A DNA stretch of 64,000 nt from Protula sp. h YS-2021. Lineage: Eukaryota; Annelida; Polychaeta; Sabellida; Serpulidae. Shown here one piece after another: positions 23,701 to 35,700 of this stretch (position 1 is its first letter; the number at the start of each line of letters is the position of its first letter). The notes below the pieces were generated by a model. That model had not been told where the DNA came from and did not search any database. It saw nothing but the letters and a program-made list of their open reading frames with translations. The position numbers and the translations under genes were made by a program. The stretch spans positions 18,453,907-18,517,906 of the forward strand of contig OX457033.1 of NCBI GenBank assembly GCA_949752745.1, read 5' to 3'.

Positions 23701-26700
23701 CAGATGGGTGCTGGTCCGACGCAAGACGCGACTCCTCAGACTGCGCCGGGTGCTCCATCTCTGGCTTCTACCCCTAAACCGTCGGCTCTGTTCGGTTTGT
23801 TGAACCAGGGCGACGGAACAAAGTCCCTGTTTGGACAGTCTGCGGCAGCTTCCAAAAACGAATTGGGAGCCTCCGGCGCGTTGTCATTTGCCCAGAAAGC
23901 TGCAAGCGAAACCGAGGGCCAGAAATCAGGTGGAATGCTTTTTGGCATCGAGTCAAAAGGTGATGTATTTGGAGCTCAGGCTCAAGCGCAGGGGTTGTTC
24001 AGCCAATCATCGCAGAGCAGTGGAGCGAAGTCAAGCTTGCTGGGATTACCCAGTAATGCAGGCGGGTTCAACTTCATGTCAACTGCAAGTCAAAAGGCGG
24101 ATGAAAAACCAACGCGTGCTGTTCCCGCCACGCCGCAGACGATGATCCAGGGTCAGAAACCAGCGTCGGGTTTTCTGCCAGCAGAAGCAGGGACTCAGAA
24201 GCCAGCACCGGCCTTCTCATCCACTCTCCAGACGCCGGGTGTCTCCACGCAGAACGTGCCGATACAGAAGCCATCACCCAGCGTTGCGCAGCCATCCAGT
24301 TTCAGCTTCGCTTTAACGCCGCAGAAACCGACCGTGGAGGTTACCGGCAGTGTAGCACCAAAACCGGCAGGCGTCACTAAGGCGGAGCCCGCGGGGCAAG
24401 TAGGGCGTAATGTGGGCTTCACGCCAGTCAATGGGACTGTCAGGACCCCAGCATCGGCATTCACGTTTAGCGGAGTCAAGGGGGATGATATGTCGTCTGC
24501 TAAAGCTCACAGCGCGGCTACGTCACAGCAGCCAGCTCAGCAAACCACTCCCATCAAAGGTAAAACGAATGTGGTCTAGATTTCGGCTCGCAGTAGGACA
24601 AGGCATGCACTTTCAGGTGTTCCGCAGTTGGTCCATTCGAAAGACTCTCTAATGTGTATCAGTTCAATCTCAGATTCCAGAACCTGACCGAAGGCCTTTA
24701 ACTAATTACTTGAATTCATTAAAGATTCGCGTTACCAAAAAAAAAAAACAAAAAAACTTATGAGTAATGTATGGCATTCTTTTAAATCAACCAATAAAAC
24801 CAGGCTTGTGAAAAATCGTTTGACTAACGCAAATTCTTTTAAATCAGGCTGTAAGCTATATCTTTTGAAAACAAAAACAACTTTTATCAGTTTTCTGTGT
24901 TTTTTTTTTCAGTTTCTGTGAACAATGACAATGCCACAAAAACAACCGGAAGTGGCAGAAAACGAGGTCACGTGCTTGAGGATCCTTTCACGAAGACCAT
25001 CTTGGAAGAGGTATCCAAACTTCTAATAAATTTCTTGATGGAATTTGTGAAGTAAATGTCTTAATAGTATGTTTTTGGGCACTATCAACTTTACATGGAC
25101 GAATATTAGTTCAACTAAAAAATAAAAAAATAAATAAAAATAAATAAAAAATAATACTAGTATGTATGCGTCTTCTTGACTGTACTTAGATGCAGCACTT
25201 CAGACAAGAGTTACGCGACCTGAAAACGCGCTGTGCGAGTGTTGATTTTGAGATAGGCGATCGGGAGGAGATTACGCAGCTGCGCAAGGATACCGACGAC
25301 ATGTCCCAGTTCTGTGAGGAGATTAAGGCTACTACTCAGGTAAACAGTGGGCTATTTTTCCTTGCCGTTCTCGTAGCTTAAAAAAAAAACAACCAGATAC
25401 ATTGAAACGAGGCGAAGCTTTTAGCAAGAAACTAACAAGTTAATGTTCGTCATAAAGATCAGTGTTGTGGACAGGATTAAAGCAAACGCCATACAGGCAC
25501 CGACACACACACGAATACATGATCAGGAGTTTACGAGTTCGATGGGGGCGCATACCTTTTTCAGTTTATATGTTATTACTTTTTTTTTGCGTAGTCGACA
25601 AACGAGGACATTCACGAGCTGAAGCTGCAGTGCCTGGAGAGCTTCGCGACCCTGGAGGAGTGCCACAAGCGTCAGCGGTGTTACCAGGACGACGGCTACC
25701 GCTTCCTGCTCGCATCCAGGGCCCTGGATCCCATGAGCGAGAGGAAGATGCGGTAAGAAATTGACTAGTGGATGGATAATCGCTTATTTTATTAGTATTA
25801 TTTTTTTTTTTGGGGGGGGGGGGTGTAAAACACGGTTGTTTCCGACACTTCCCGGAAAAATTGCGAACTCTGATACATATTGTTCTGATCAAATCGAGAA
25901 AAGCGGATCGTTGCGTTCTGGCAAGACAGTGTTGAAATTTTTTACTCAGTTTACGGTTCTGTTTGATCCCATACAGGGAAATCCAGACCCATTACCAGTA
26001 TCTGGATGCGGGAATCAGGGACGTTGATTTGAAACTAGACACGGAGTGGGCGGCTTACCAGCGTGGGAAAAACGGCTCCAAGTAAGTCACGGGATTTTAC
26101 AGAAATACTGCTGTATCTTTATCGTTTTTTACTGGCAGATTTCCAAGTGAGGCGACAGTACCCTACGTTCTTACTGATCTACGTGAAATATATCAGGTGA
26201 TCTCTTCCCGTGTTAATCGGCTTCTGTGTTCCGGTATTTGGTTTTAAACGTAGATGTATAACTGAAAGCAATCTAAAAGTTTTGGAAATTTTTCTGTGAC
26301 TTTGAGTTGGCACTTAACAAGCTTGGATTCTTTGGCTTGATGGTATGTGTGTGTTTATAGGCAACAGTAGTATTTTTCTAAAAATATGCACCGTTTGACA
26401 GAAGCCTACAGACCCCGGCCACAGACATGATCTACCGTACTTTGACGAATAACAAGAAGACCGTGGACACATATAGCCATACCCTCGGCGCTCTGACGTC
26501 ACAGCTGGCCAGTCTGCGCATGTACAACACGACCAATCAGTGGACGTCCGCCAGGCATGGCCAGTCTCCGCGCAGGCTTGCACCGGCCGAGGCGCTGTCT
26601 GGCGGCAGACTGGCGCAGGAAATACCGTCTGCTCTTTACTCTCCGCGGACTCTGGGGCAGCGAGCGAATAAACTTAGTCACATAAATCGGTAAATAAAGC

Positions 26701-29700
26701 GGCTCCTTGCAAGTTTTTTAGTTTTTTTTTTTTTATGTTACTTGCCAGTGTGCTGACTTTAAGTATCTATGACGAGACGAAACAAGATGTCTGTTTAAAT
26801 ACACATGAGATAAGCTGAAAAAATAAAAATAAAAAAATCAGCCAAATGAAAGAAAAAAAAGAGTCAACTAGGCCACAGTAACTCCCAAAAATAAATGTAC
26901 ATGAGGCGTTTCGGAAACGATAAAATCGTTGGAATAGCTGTGTTATTGTGCATGGCATATTCTGTTGACAGAAACGGGTTGTCTGAGAGGAGTAACCTGA
27001 ATGGCTCTGTGTCGCCGCAGAAGTGCATATCACCAGAAAAACAACACAAGCTGCAACAGGAGCTAGGGCAGAGGCGCATCACCCGTGTCAAGGCCACGGC
27101 GCCTGGTGAGTCTCAGTGCCTCCTCTTCCCCACCCCCCTCCCCCCCCCCGCCCCATCATCCAGTGCTCGGGCAGAGGCGCATCACCCGTGTCAAGGCCAC
27201 GGCGCCTGGTGAGTCTCAGTGCCTCCTCTCCCCCCCTCCCCCCGCCCCCATCATCCAGTGCTAGGGCAGAGGCGCATCACCCGCGTCAAGGCCACGGCGC
27301 CTGGTGAGTCTCTCCCCCCCTCCCCCCCCCCCCCGCCCCATCATCCAGTGCTAGGGCAGAGGCGCATCACCCGTGTCAAGGCCACGGCGCCTGGTGAGTT
27401 TCTCTCCCCCCCTCCCCCCCCCCCCCCGCCCCATCATCCAGTGCTAGGGCAGAGGCGCATCACCCGTGTCAAGGCCACGGCGCCTGGTGAGTTTCTCTCC
27501 CCCCCCTCCCCCCCCCCCCCCGCCCCATCATCCAGTGCTAGGGCAGAGGCGCATCACTCGTGTCAAGGCCACGGCGCCTGGTGAGTCTCAGCGCCTCCTC
27601 TCCCCCCCCCCCCTCCCCCCGCCCCATCATCCAGTGCTCGGGCAGAGGCGCATCACCCGTGTCAAGGCCACGGCGCCTGGTGAGTCTCTCCCCCACCCCT
27701 CCTCCCCCCCGCCCCATCATACAGTGCTCGGGCAGAGGCGCATCACCCGTGTCAAGGCCACGGTGCCTGGTGAGTCTCAGCGCCTCCTCTCCCCACCCAC
27801 ACCCCCCCCCCCCGCCCCCATCATCCAGTGCTCGGGCAGAGGCTTGTCACTCGTGTCAAGGTCACGGTGCCCGGTGAATCTCAGTGTGCCCTCCCCCCTC
27901 CCGCTCCCCCCGCCTCATCGGCTTGTGCTCGGGCAGAGGCAGTTTACTCGTGCCCATGGCAATGTCTCTAGAAAGTTAGAATGCCTTCTGCCCCCGTAGT
28001 GGAGCCCAACCACCCCGCAACAGATGCAGTTGTTTGGACAGAGAAATGGGATATCTCAGTATTAAGAATGAGCGTGACGCTTTCAGGAAATCTCACCATG
28101 TCGCGCATGTTATCAGCAGAGCGCATGCGCGAAATCGCACAGCAGCAGCAGAGCCTCCAGGAGTCCTATCTGGACTCCTCCACGGATCCAGACAGCTCTG
28201 GCAGCAGGACAACGGCTTCAACGTCGCCCCTGAAGCAGACGACAGCTCGCCAGGCGGCAGCGCCATCGTCAGGCAATCAGGTAAAAGGAATTTTAGTAAA
28301 TTGTTTTCACAATGACGTGTGTGTTATTTTCTGACATATTTTGTGCAAGTTCCCAAGATTCGAATTCTAAAGGTATTTGCATGCAATAAAAAGGTATCAG
28401 AAAAAGTAGCATGAAAACTGATATGATGCAACGTATTTTTTTTTTTCGCCGATTTGTGATAGTCAAAGAATGCCACCGCTGTGAAATCGCCAGCTATACC
28501 CCCGATCAGTGGATTCAACTTTTCCGCGCAACCATCTGCTGCGACACAGTTTGGTATTCAGAAAGATTCCCAGGCCACTTCCCTGTTTGGAAACGTTTCC
28601 GGATTCAGTTTCTCCTCGCCAAAGTCGACCGCTTTTACATCTGTTGTCAAGACAACGACAGCCGGGGACCAGCCTAAATCCAAAGTAAAATTTGTATGTT
28701 CTTTCCGGTACAAAGTCATAATTTTTGCGGTACAGTTGAAAAAATTATTTTATAATGTTAAGTTTGTTTTCTTTCGCAACTAGTATTTTATAAATAGAAA
28801 CGTACTTTACCTGTCAACAGTCACGCACGCTGACAAGGCCAAAATATTGAGCTATAATATACGTGACCCACTGCTAAACTTTGTTTATGGTTGTGTTGTA
28901 CAGAGCTCAGACAAATTCCTGTTTAATCCTAAAATGAAGACCAGTGTCTATTGTAGAAAATGCTCTAAACTGGAAAATCCTTAGAATGTCAGGGAAATAA
29001 TACACAGGCCATGGTTTTTAAAGAACAATAAGTAAGACACCTAAATATTAAAAGTTCCAATGTTTTCGGTGAAAATGCAGTGTAAGGGTCCACTGTGGTT
29101 TTCAGTTTTGGCCTATATTTTCAGTTCGGGGCTCGCTTTTTCTGTTTAGAATGGGCTCATGGGTCCCCAGAATTTCCCAAGCGAAAAGTTCTCTCGGAAC
29201 TTCTACCTTCGGTGTAGCCACTTTGTCCCACCCCGCAGTACAACAGCAACCCACCCCCCCTTCTCTCGCGCCCACATAGCTAGCTGTTACCCCCTCCTCC
29301 TCCCTCCCTTTTATGTCGTTGTTGAATTTTTCCTCTGCACTTAGACGTTTATAGGCCTGACAAGTCTCTTAAACAAATGACAGTCACTTTTATCAAACCA
29401 GTCGGTTGCTTGTATTTGCATTGCCACTTGAAAGGAACAAAAAAATAAACGCTAAAAAACAGTTTTGAAAAGTTGTGTTACACAGTATGGTTATGTGTAA
29501 TCCCTTCTCGTCAGAACGCACACACTCGGTAGTTTTCCAATTGCAGTTTCCATCTCTCCCCCCGGGGCCGATTTGTCGGGGCTCGATTGCGAACCCAAGT
29601 GTTAAAATTATGCATCTTAAACAACAAAAATAAGACTGTTCAGAAACAGTGGCTGTTAAAATGATGTGACGTTCTTGTTCAATTTCAGTCTGTAACCATG

Positions 29701-32700
29701 GCAACCGCATCTTCCAGTCAGAACGCCCATAAACTGGGTAAGTATACAGGGTTCGCGTTGGCGGGTTTTTGTTCACTTTTTGGGCATTTTTTACGAAATG
29801 ACTCACTTTTTCGGAACCCACCGAGTTTTTCTATACGGAACTGAGTCGCACTTTCCTTTTTTGACTCACTTTCCAGAGAACCCAGCGCGAACTCTGAATA
29901 TACCTTGGCTTTGAAAGCCACGAAAATCTGCTTTCATATTTGGAAATTAACCACGCGCAATGCAAGACGACTTGAGGACATTTTCAGAGTTGTTATAAAT
30001 TTCGACGAGCTGCTTTTAGGTTTTTGTCTTCTAAGACAATTTGTCAGAGCGGGTTTGTTCCGCTGTATGCGGAAGCAGTACATTAATGATGAGTAAACAT
30101 GATCAGCTCGCATCAAGTCATGACGTTTAATCTCCCTATCGAGCGTAAGCGTAATCCGTAATCAATATGAATTATCGATATGACTTGAAGTAATCGTCTC
30201 GCATTGCTACATATAGTGTGCAGGTTTTTCTTTTTTTTTGCGTAAGATTTTGGTTCTGTGTCTTTTTTTAAAGGCCTCGTGACGTCACAGACAGCTATGA
30301 CGTCAAAGGGTGATGTGAAAAAGGCGCCGCCCTCTGCCGGCTTTTCGTTTGCTTTGTCCTCGAATAGTACACAGAATACAGGCTTCTCGTTCAGTACACA
30401 GGTAAAATGAAGATTTCTCACAAATAAATGATATTAAATATTAAAGTATTCAATTCATGTATAACACCATTTAGTGGGTGGGGGGGAGGGGAGGGGAGGA
30501 AGAAAACTTGTAGCGAAATAAGGGAAAGGGTGTTGGTGTTTCTTATCGCTGGCTTTAACGCGGTTTGCTTTTGTCTTGCGGTTTTATTTCATTTTGTGTT
30601 TTCTTTCCTGCAGGGCAAAGGGAAATTGAATCTTGGTCAAGGTTCCCAGAGCGGATTTTCATTTGATACAAAGTCGTCAAAAAGTGACGCACCATCCGCA
30701 AGTCGGCCATTTTGGCAAATTATTAATTATAGCGAATTATTTTGTGACATATGACAAAATTTGGAGGGGGGGGGTAGTACAGGCGAGTGCTGTATTGGCG
30801 TATGTATCTTAAGTGGATGAAATTGAGGGTAAAATGTGTACGGTAAGAGATAACTACTGTGCGGCCTGGGTGGGGGGGGCAAGGGTGGGGGGGGGGCAAG
30901 GGTGGGGGGGGGGGGGGGGGTAGGGCAGGCGATTGCTCTATTTGCGCATGTATCTTAAGTGGATGAAATGATAAAATGTGTAACGTAACAGATAAATGAA
31001 GTGCGAGCATAGTGGCTTCGAAATGAGTTTCTGTCAGTCAATGTTTACGAAGACACGCCCCTTCTGTCCCAGTTATATAACTGAATATTCGCAAGTCGTG
31101 TTTATTTTCAGCTTCTTACATCACTGGTGACGGCGCAAAATGATGGCGTAGTCAAATCCGACGGCTCTGTGACGTCATCCGGTAGCGACAGTACGAAGTC
31201 GGACTCGAGCGAGGTGTCGCCTGCGACTACTGCTTCCTCGGACGCTCTCCAGGTCCAAACATACTTCTCTTTGTTTTCATATTTGGCTCGGCATGTACAT
31301 ATACTTCAGGGGAACCAGCTATATTGCCCTGTTGTTTTGGTAAAATATCGGAAAGATGTGATGGATAATTAATTGGTTGTGTTACCGTATTAGTCACAGA
31401 GCTATTACAGTATTTACTGGTCATAATCGTGGATATTATTTCCGGTTGGCTATGTTTCAAACAACCTGTTTTGTCCTCGACGATGTGTCGAATTTTGAAA
31501 TATGGGAGTTAACAGAACCCGGTAATTTCATTGGTTAATATCTTCTGCATTTCTTACAGGCCAGTACCGGAAGCGAGACTCTCAACGAAACTGTGAAAGG
31601 TATTTATCTTTTTTTTTCTCTAGTCTAAAATACGAAATATTTATAGTTAAGACAGATTTGATAAAATGAGTTATGTAAAAGTATTCTTTGAAAACAGTTG
31701 TTTTGGGAACTATAAGCTGAGTGTTTGCTTGTTTGCCGTTGTTTGTTTTTGTTATCGCTTTCCTTAGATGTTGTTTTATTGTTTTATTGTTATTTTTAAC
31801 CTGTTGCCTAAGTGTTTTCCAAGAAAGCCATGACTTTTTTTTTGACATGTTATCGAGTTTTCCTGTTCAAGGCAATGTATTCTAAGTCATTAAGTTGTTG
31901 GATTCAGGCCCGCGCACACCTCCACCTGACGACGCATGCGCGGAAAGTGGGATAGACAAGACGCCAGTTCGAGGGGAAGGCAGACCTCTCGCGACTTCCG
32001 GCCAGGCTGCAGCTGAGTTCACATTCACCTCCAGCCAGTCGACTAAGTCATCGTCTGTTTTCGCCTTCGGCTCCGACAAAGGCGGCGATGCGAAGACGTT
32101 CGGCTCCGGCCAAAATGCAAAGGCTTCGGCTTCGGCTACCACAGCGTCCTCCGTTCCGAGCTTTGCCTTCGGCTCAAGCCTGAGTAGCTCAGGAGTTTTT
32201 GGAGGGAGTGGTTTCAGCTTAGGTGGAGGCGGGGCGCTCAGTGAGGGGACGGCAACGACAGATACGTCATCAGCAGGTGGCGTTTTCGGCTTCGGCGGGG
32301 GGACGTCAACGACAGGTACGTCATCAGCAGGCGGCGTTTTCGGCTTCGGCGGGGGAACGGCGACGACAAGTACGTCATCCACAACTAGCGGGGTCATGAC
32401 GACAAGTATGTCATCAACAGCTGGCGCCTTCGGCTTGAACTCCACAGGCCTGTCTTCGGCGGCGTCCGCCTTCAGTTTTGGATCTTCAAAGTCCTCGCTC
32501 GGTGGTTCAGGGGAGACTTCCACGGAAAGCGCCTCGGCGCCGGATGCGCGCGTAAGCTCCAAGGAGACCGTCGCCGCCAGTGGCGCTGTTGTGGCGCCAG
32601 CAACAACCACAACAGCGCCATCTGTATTTGGCGCGATGGATTCGAAAGTGACAGCCCAGGCGGCGGCAGCGATTATACCTGCGGAGAGCCCTGCCCCCAG

Positions 32701-35700
32701 TTCAGGTAGTTTTTGTGCTTTTAAGAAAATAATTCTGCATGGTTTGAGTGACATTTTGCTTGTTTTATGACATGTGCATCCTAAAGTCCTTAAGGGTGTG
32801 TCCCTATTACTAGTCACTGTTAGATAGACCGCCTCCCCTCTCCTCCCAACACATACTTTCAGAGCAGTTAACTGTAGAGGCAACCTGTCCTCTTCAAATC
32901 AGTGGATTAAAAACAAAAATTTCTCCAAATCTTAGTAAATATTTGGTAACCAAATTAACTGCCCCTATGGTTTCAGTCGCCCGGTTCTTGTGGTTTATTA
33001 CTGTATTTTCGATGAACCAGGGAAATAAAAAATAGTTATGACTAGTAGTATCGTTACTGGCCAACAGACAGTGCTGTGATGTCGGGCAAAAAAAAAAGGT
33101 AATACTAAAGTGTCATTTAAAAAAACATTAGACGAAATAACACATTGGATATTGTGTATTTATTGTTATCCAGGCCGTTATATGCAAGCAATAAATGTTG
33201 ACTTTTTTATGCATCCAGCAAAAACCGTTGCTGATACCTCGGTAAGCTCAACTTCCGGCGGAAGTGCGTCAGCGGCAGCCCCTACAACAGCTGCGTCCTT
33301 GACCCCTCAGACGGCCGCACCTAGCGGAAGTCAAGCAGCTGCAGCTGGCAGCTCTTTGAAAGGTTTGATTATTGATATTTTTGCACTGTTTTTGCAGGAT
33401 GAGCAGCGTTTCTTCCTATTCCACGTTTTAGCGACCATACAACCCTATTGATACTTGATTCACTAGATTTGGGCTGGTCACAATGTCAGTAGACATTCTT
33501 GTTTTGCAGGGTGAGAGGTGTTCCCTCCAGGGACTCATTTGATGCATCACGGTAGTCAATGGGCAATGTAACCCGTCCGATCGTGGTTTTTTTTACGAAC
33601 GGAAGGAATGATTTTGCATATACCTTAACTGAGATTGAATAGGAGCTGAGTAAAGCGTCAGGGTGTTTTGATTGACAGGTCTGCTGGGAGATGCTCCGAT
33701 ATCAGGAACAAAGACGGCACCGCCGACAGTGAGTACCGAGGCTGCCCAAAGTACTCAAAGTAAAGCCGAGTCACAGCAGAGTGTACCAAGTACTCAACCT
33801 GCTGATCAAAATACACAAAGTCCCCAGAAAGTACTCAGTTCCGAAGCTATTACTAGTACAAAGAACACGGTTAATATGGCAGATACTCAGAATAACTCCA
33901 GTATTTCAGCACCGAGTACTGTGACTACCGCACCAGTATCATCCATTCAGAGTACTGAGGTGAAAGCAGAACATCCAGCTCAAGCAGTATCTAACAAGGT
34001 AATAGATAGATAAATAAACAAATAATGATAGATCAAATAAATAAATAAATAATAGTCAAAATAAAGAAATAAATACTAATACTAATAATAATAAAATAAC
34101 AATAATAACAATAATAACAATGATAATAATAATAACAATAACCACATGTAAGTGTCTTTCAACCGATATTTACAGCATTTTTAGTGAGCTTTCAGTTTTA
34201 TTTAAGATATAATAACCGATAAGATTGATAACGTGCATTGAGACCTTGAGCGGGCGTGACAGCATACTGCGTCGCCAGGCATATCGTGGTGTGTCCGGGC
34301 ATCTCACTGTTGTGGGTTCTCACTTCTGTCGTATGTAGCTCTCTCTCTCCCATCGTGTTTCCATTCTATAGTCGTTCGGATTTTAGGTATCCGAGGCGGG
34401 TAAAGCGAGTACAGCTGGCGATACTCTTGCGGTTCAGACAAGTACTGTGACAACCCCAGGTACGTGTTGTACTCTGCTGGCCAATCGTTGCAAGGTGTGT
34501 CTTTTTATCAGGTTTCAATGTACTAAAAATCTAAGGGTAAATTTCTGAACCTTGGTTAAACTTTTCCATAAGCTTAATTATGGAAAACCAGCTCTGAACT
34601 TCGCTTGAAGAATTCGCCATAAATCTTAACATATTTAAATGATCTTCTCAGGTACTGACAGTTGCAAGCGGGAATCATCTATTCGGTTACTGGAGTAACT
34701 ATGCTCTACTCATTTTGACTAAATATAGTTCGTTTATTTGCAACATTTTCAACCTTCCTTTTGATCTCAATTACCACACTTCCAGCTGCTGGTGAAGCGG
34801 CTGTTTCATCCTCGAGTGCTTCCGGTTTCGGTGTGACGTCATCTGGGTTTGCCGCTGCCACAAACACGACATCTGCAGGTAAGTTGTGCTGTGCGTTTAC
34901 TAATAAACTACTTGTGAATTTTCGAAATTAAAAAATTGGACCAGGTTTAAAGCTAAGCTAAAACAGGTGGAAAAATTGAATGCAGCACTTTAACTGTTTT
35001 GTGAGTGAGTTTTCTTGTGGGTGCGATTAGAGCTTGGGAATCAACACAAAACGCCTTCATTTGGGTGCAGCTAAAAAGTGTGAAATTTTAAAGATTACTA
35101 AGTAGAGAGCAGGTCGTCTTTTGAAACAATATAACACTGGTCATAAATGGTTTGGCATAAAATAAAAAATCAGTCAATATAAATAAAAAATAAATAAATA
35201 AATCTAGATAAATAAAAAAGAACGATGCAAATAAAAAAATGCCAATTTGAAATCAAATACTGTGTTATTAATTGTTATTCCCTGCAGCGGGAGGGGCTCC
35301 AGGCTTTGGAACAGCCACTACGTCACAAAGTGTGTTTGGCACTCAGACCACAGCAGCTCCGGTGTTTGGAACAGCGAGCAGCAACAGCGGCTCTGCGAGT
35401 GTATTTGGTGGAACAGCCACAACAACAGGCAAAGCCCTTCCTCTTCATGTTATAAAAAGATCAAGGTTGAAGGAGATTTTTTTTTTTTTTTTTTTTTTGG
35501 TTTAGTATATGGTGTGCGGGTTTGAGAAGGAAGTGAATATTTGTGTGCTGTTCAGATTATGTGTGCAATGTGTTTTGACGTGTGATTATATTTTTTTTTG
35601 TTTACAGCTTCGGGTCTGTTCGGATCGGCACCTACCACCGAGACAACCAGCCAGCCGTTTGGTCAGCCAGCCAGCACGCAGCCAGCGCCCATGTTTGGCC

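Noticed and set aside
23736..24510. Several minus- and plus-strand frames of 60-104 codons overlapping the NUP214 linker exon
   Set aside because: Shadows of the 999-nt exon, which is supported by phase and composition.
27116..27999. Long overlapping open frames rich in proline on +
   Set aside because: They read through the C-tracts of the mini-exon array in all frames. The splice-consistent reading is the 45-nt block, though intron retention is noted as a possibility.
31882..32883. 333-codon open frame on the minus strand
   Set aside because: It is the antisense shadow of the Ser/Gly/Thr-rich FG exon 31908-32705; codon bias of that exon removes antisense stops. The sense exon has matching splice phases and FG motifs.
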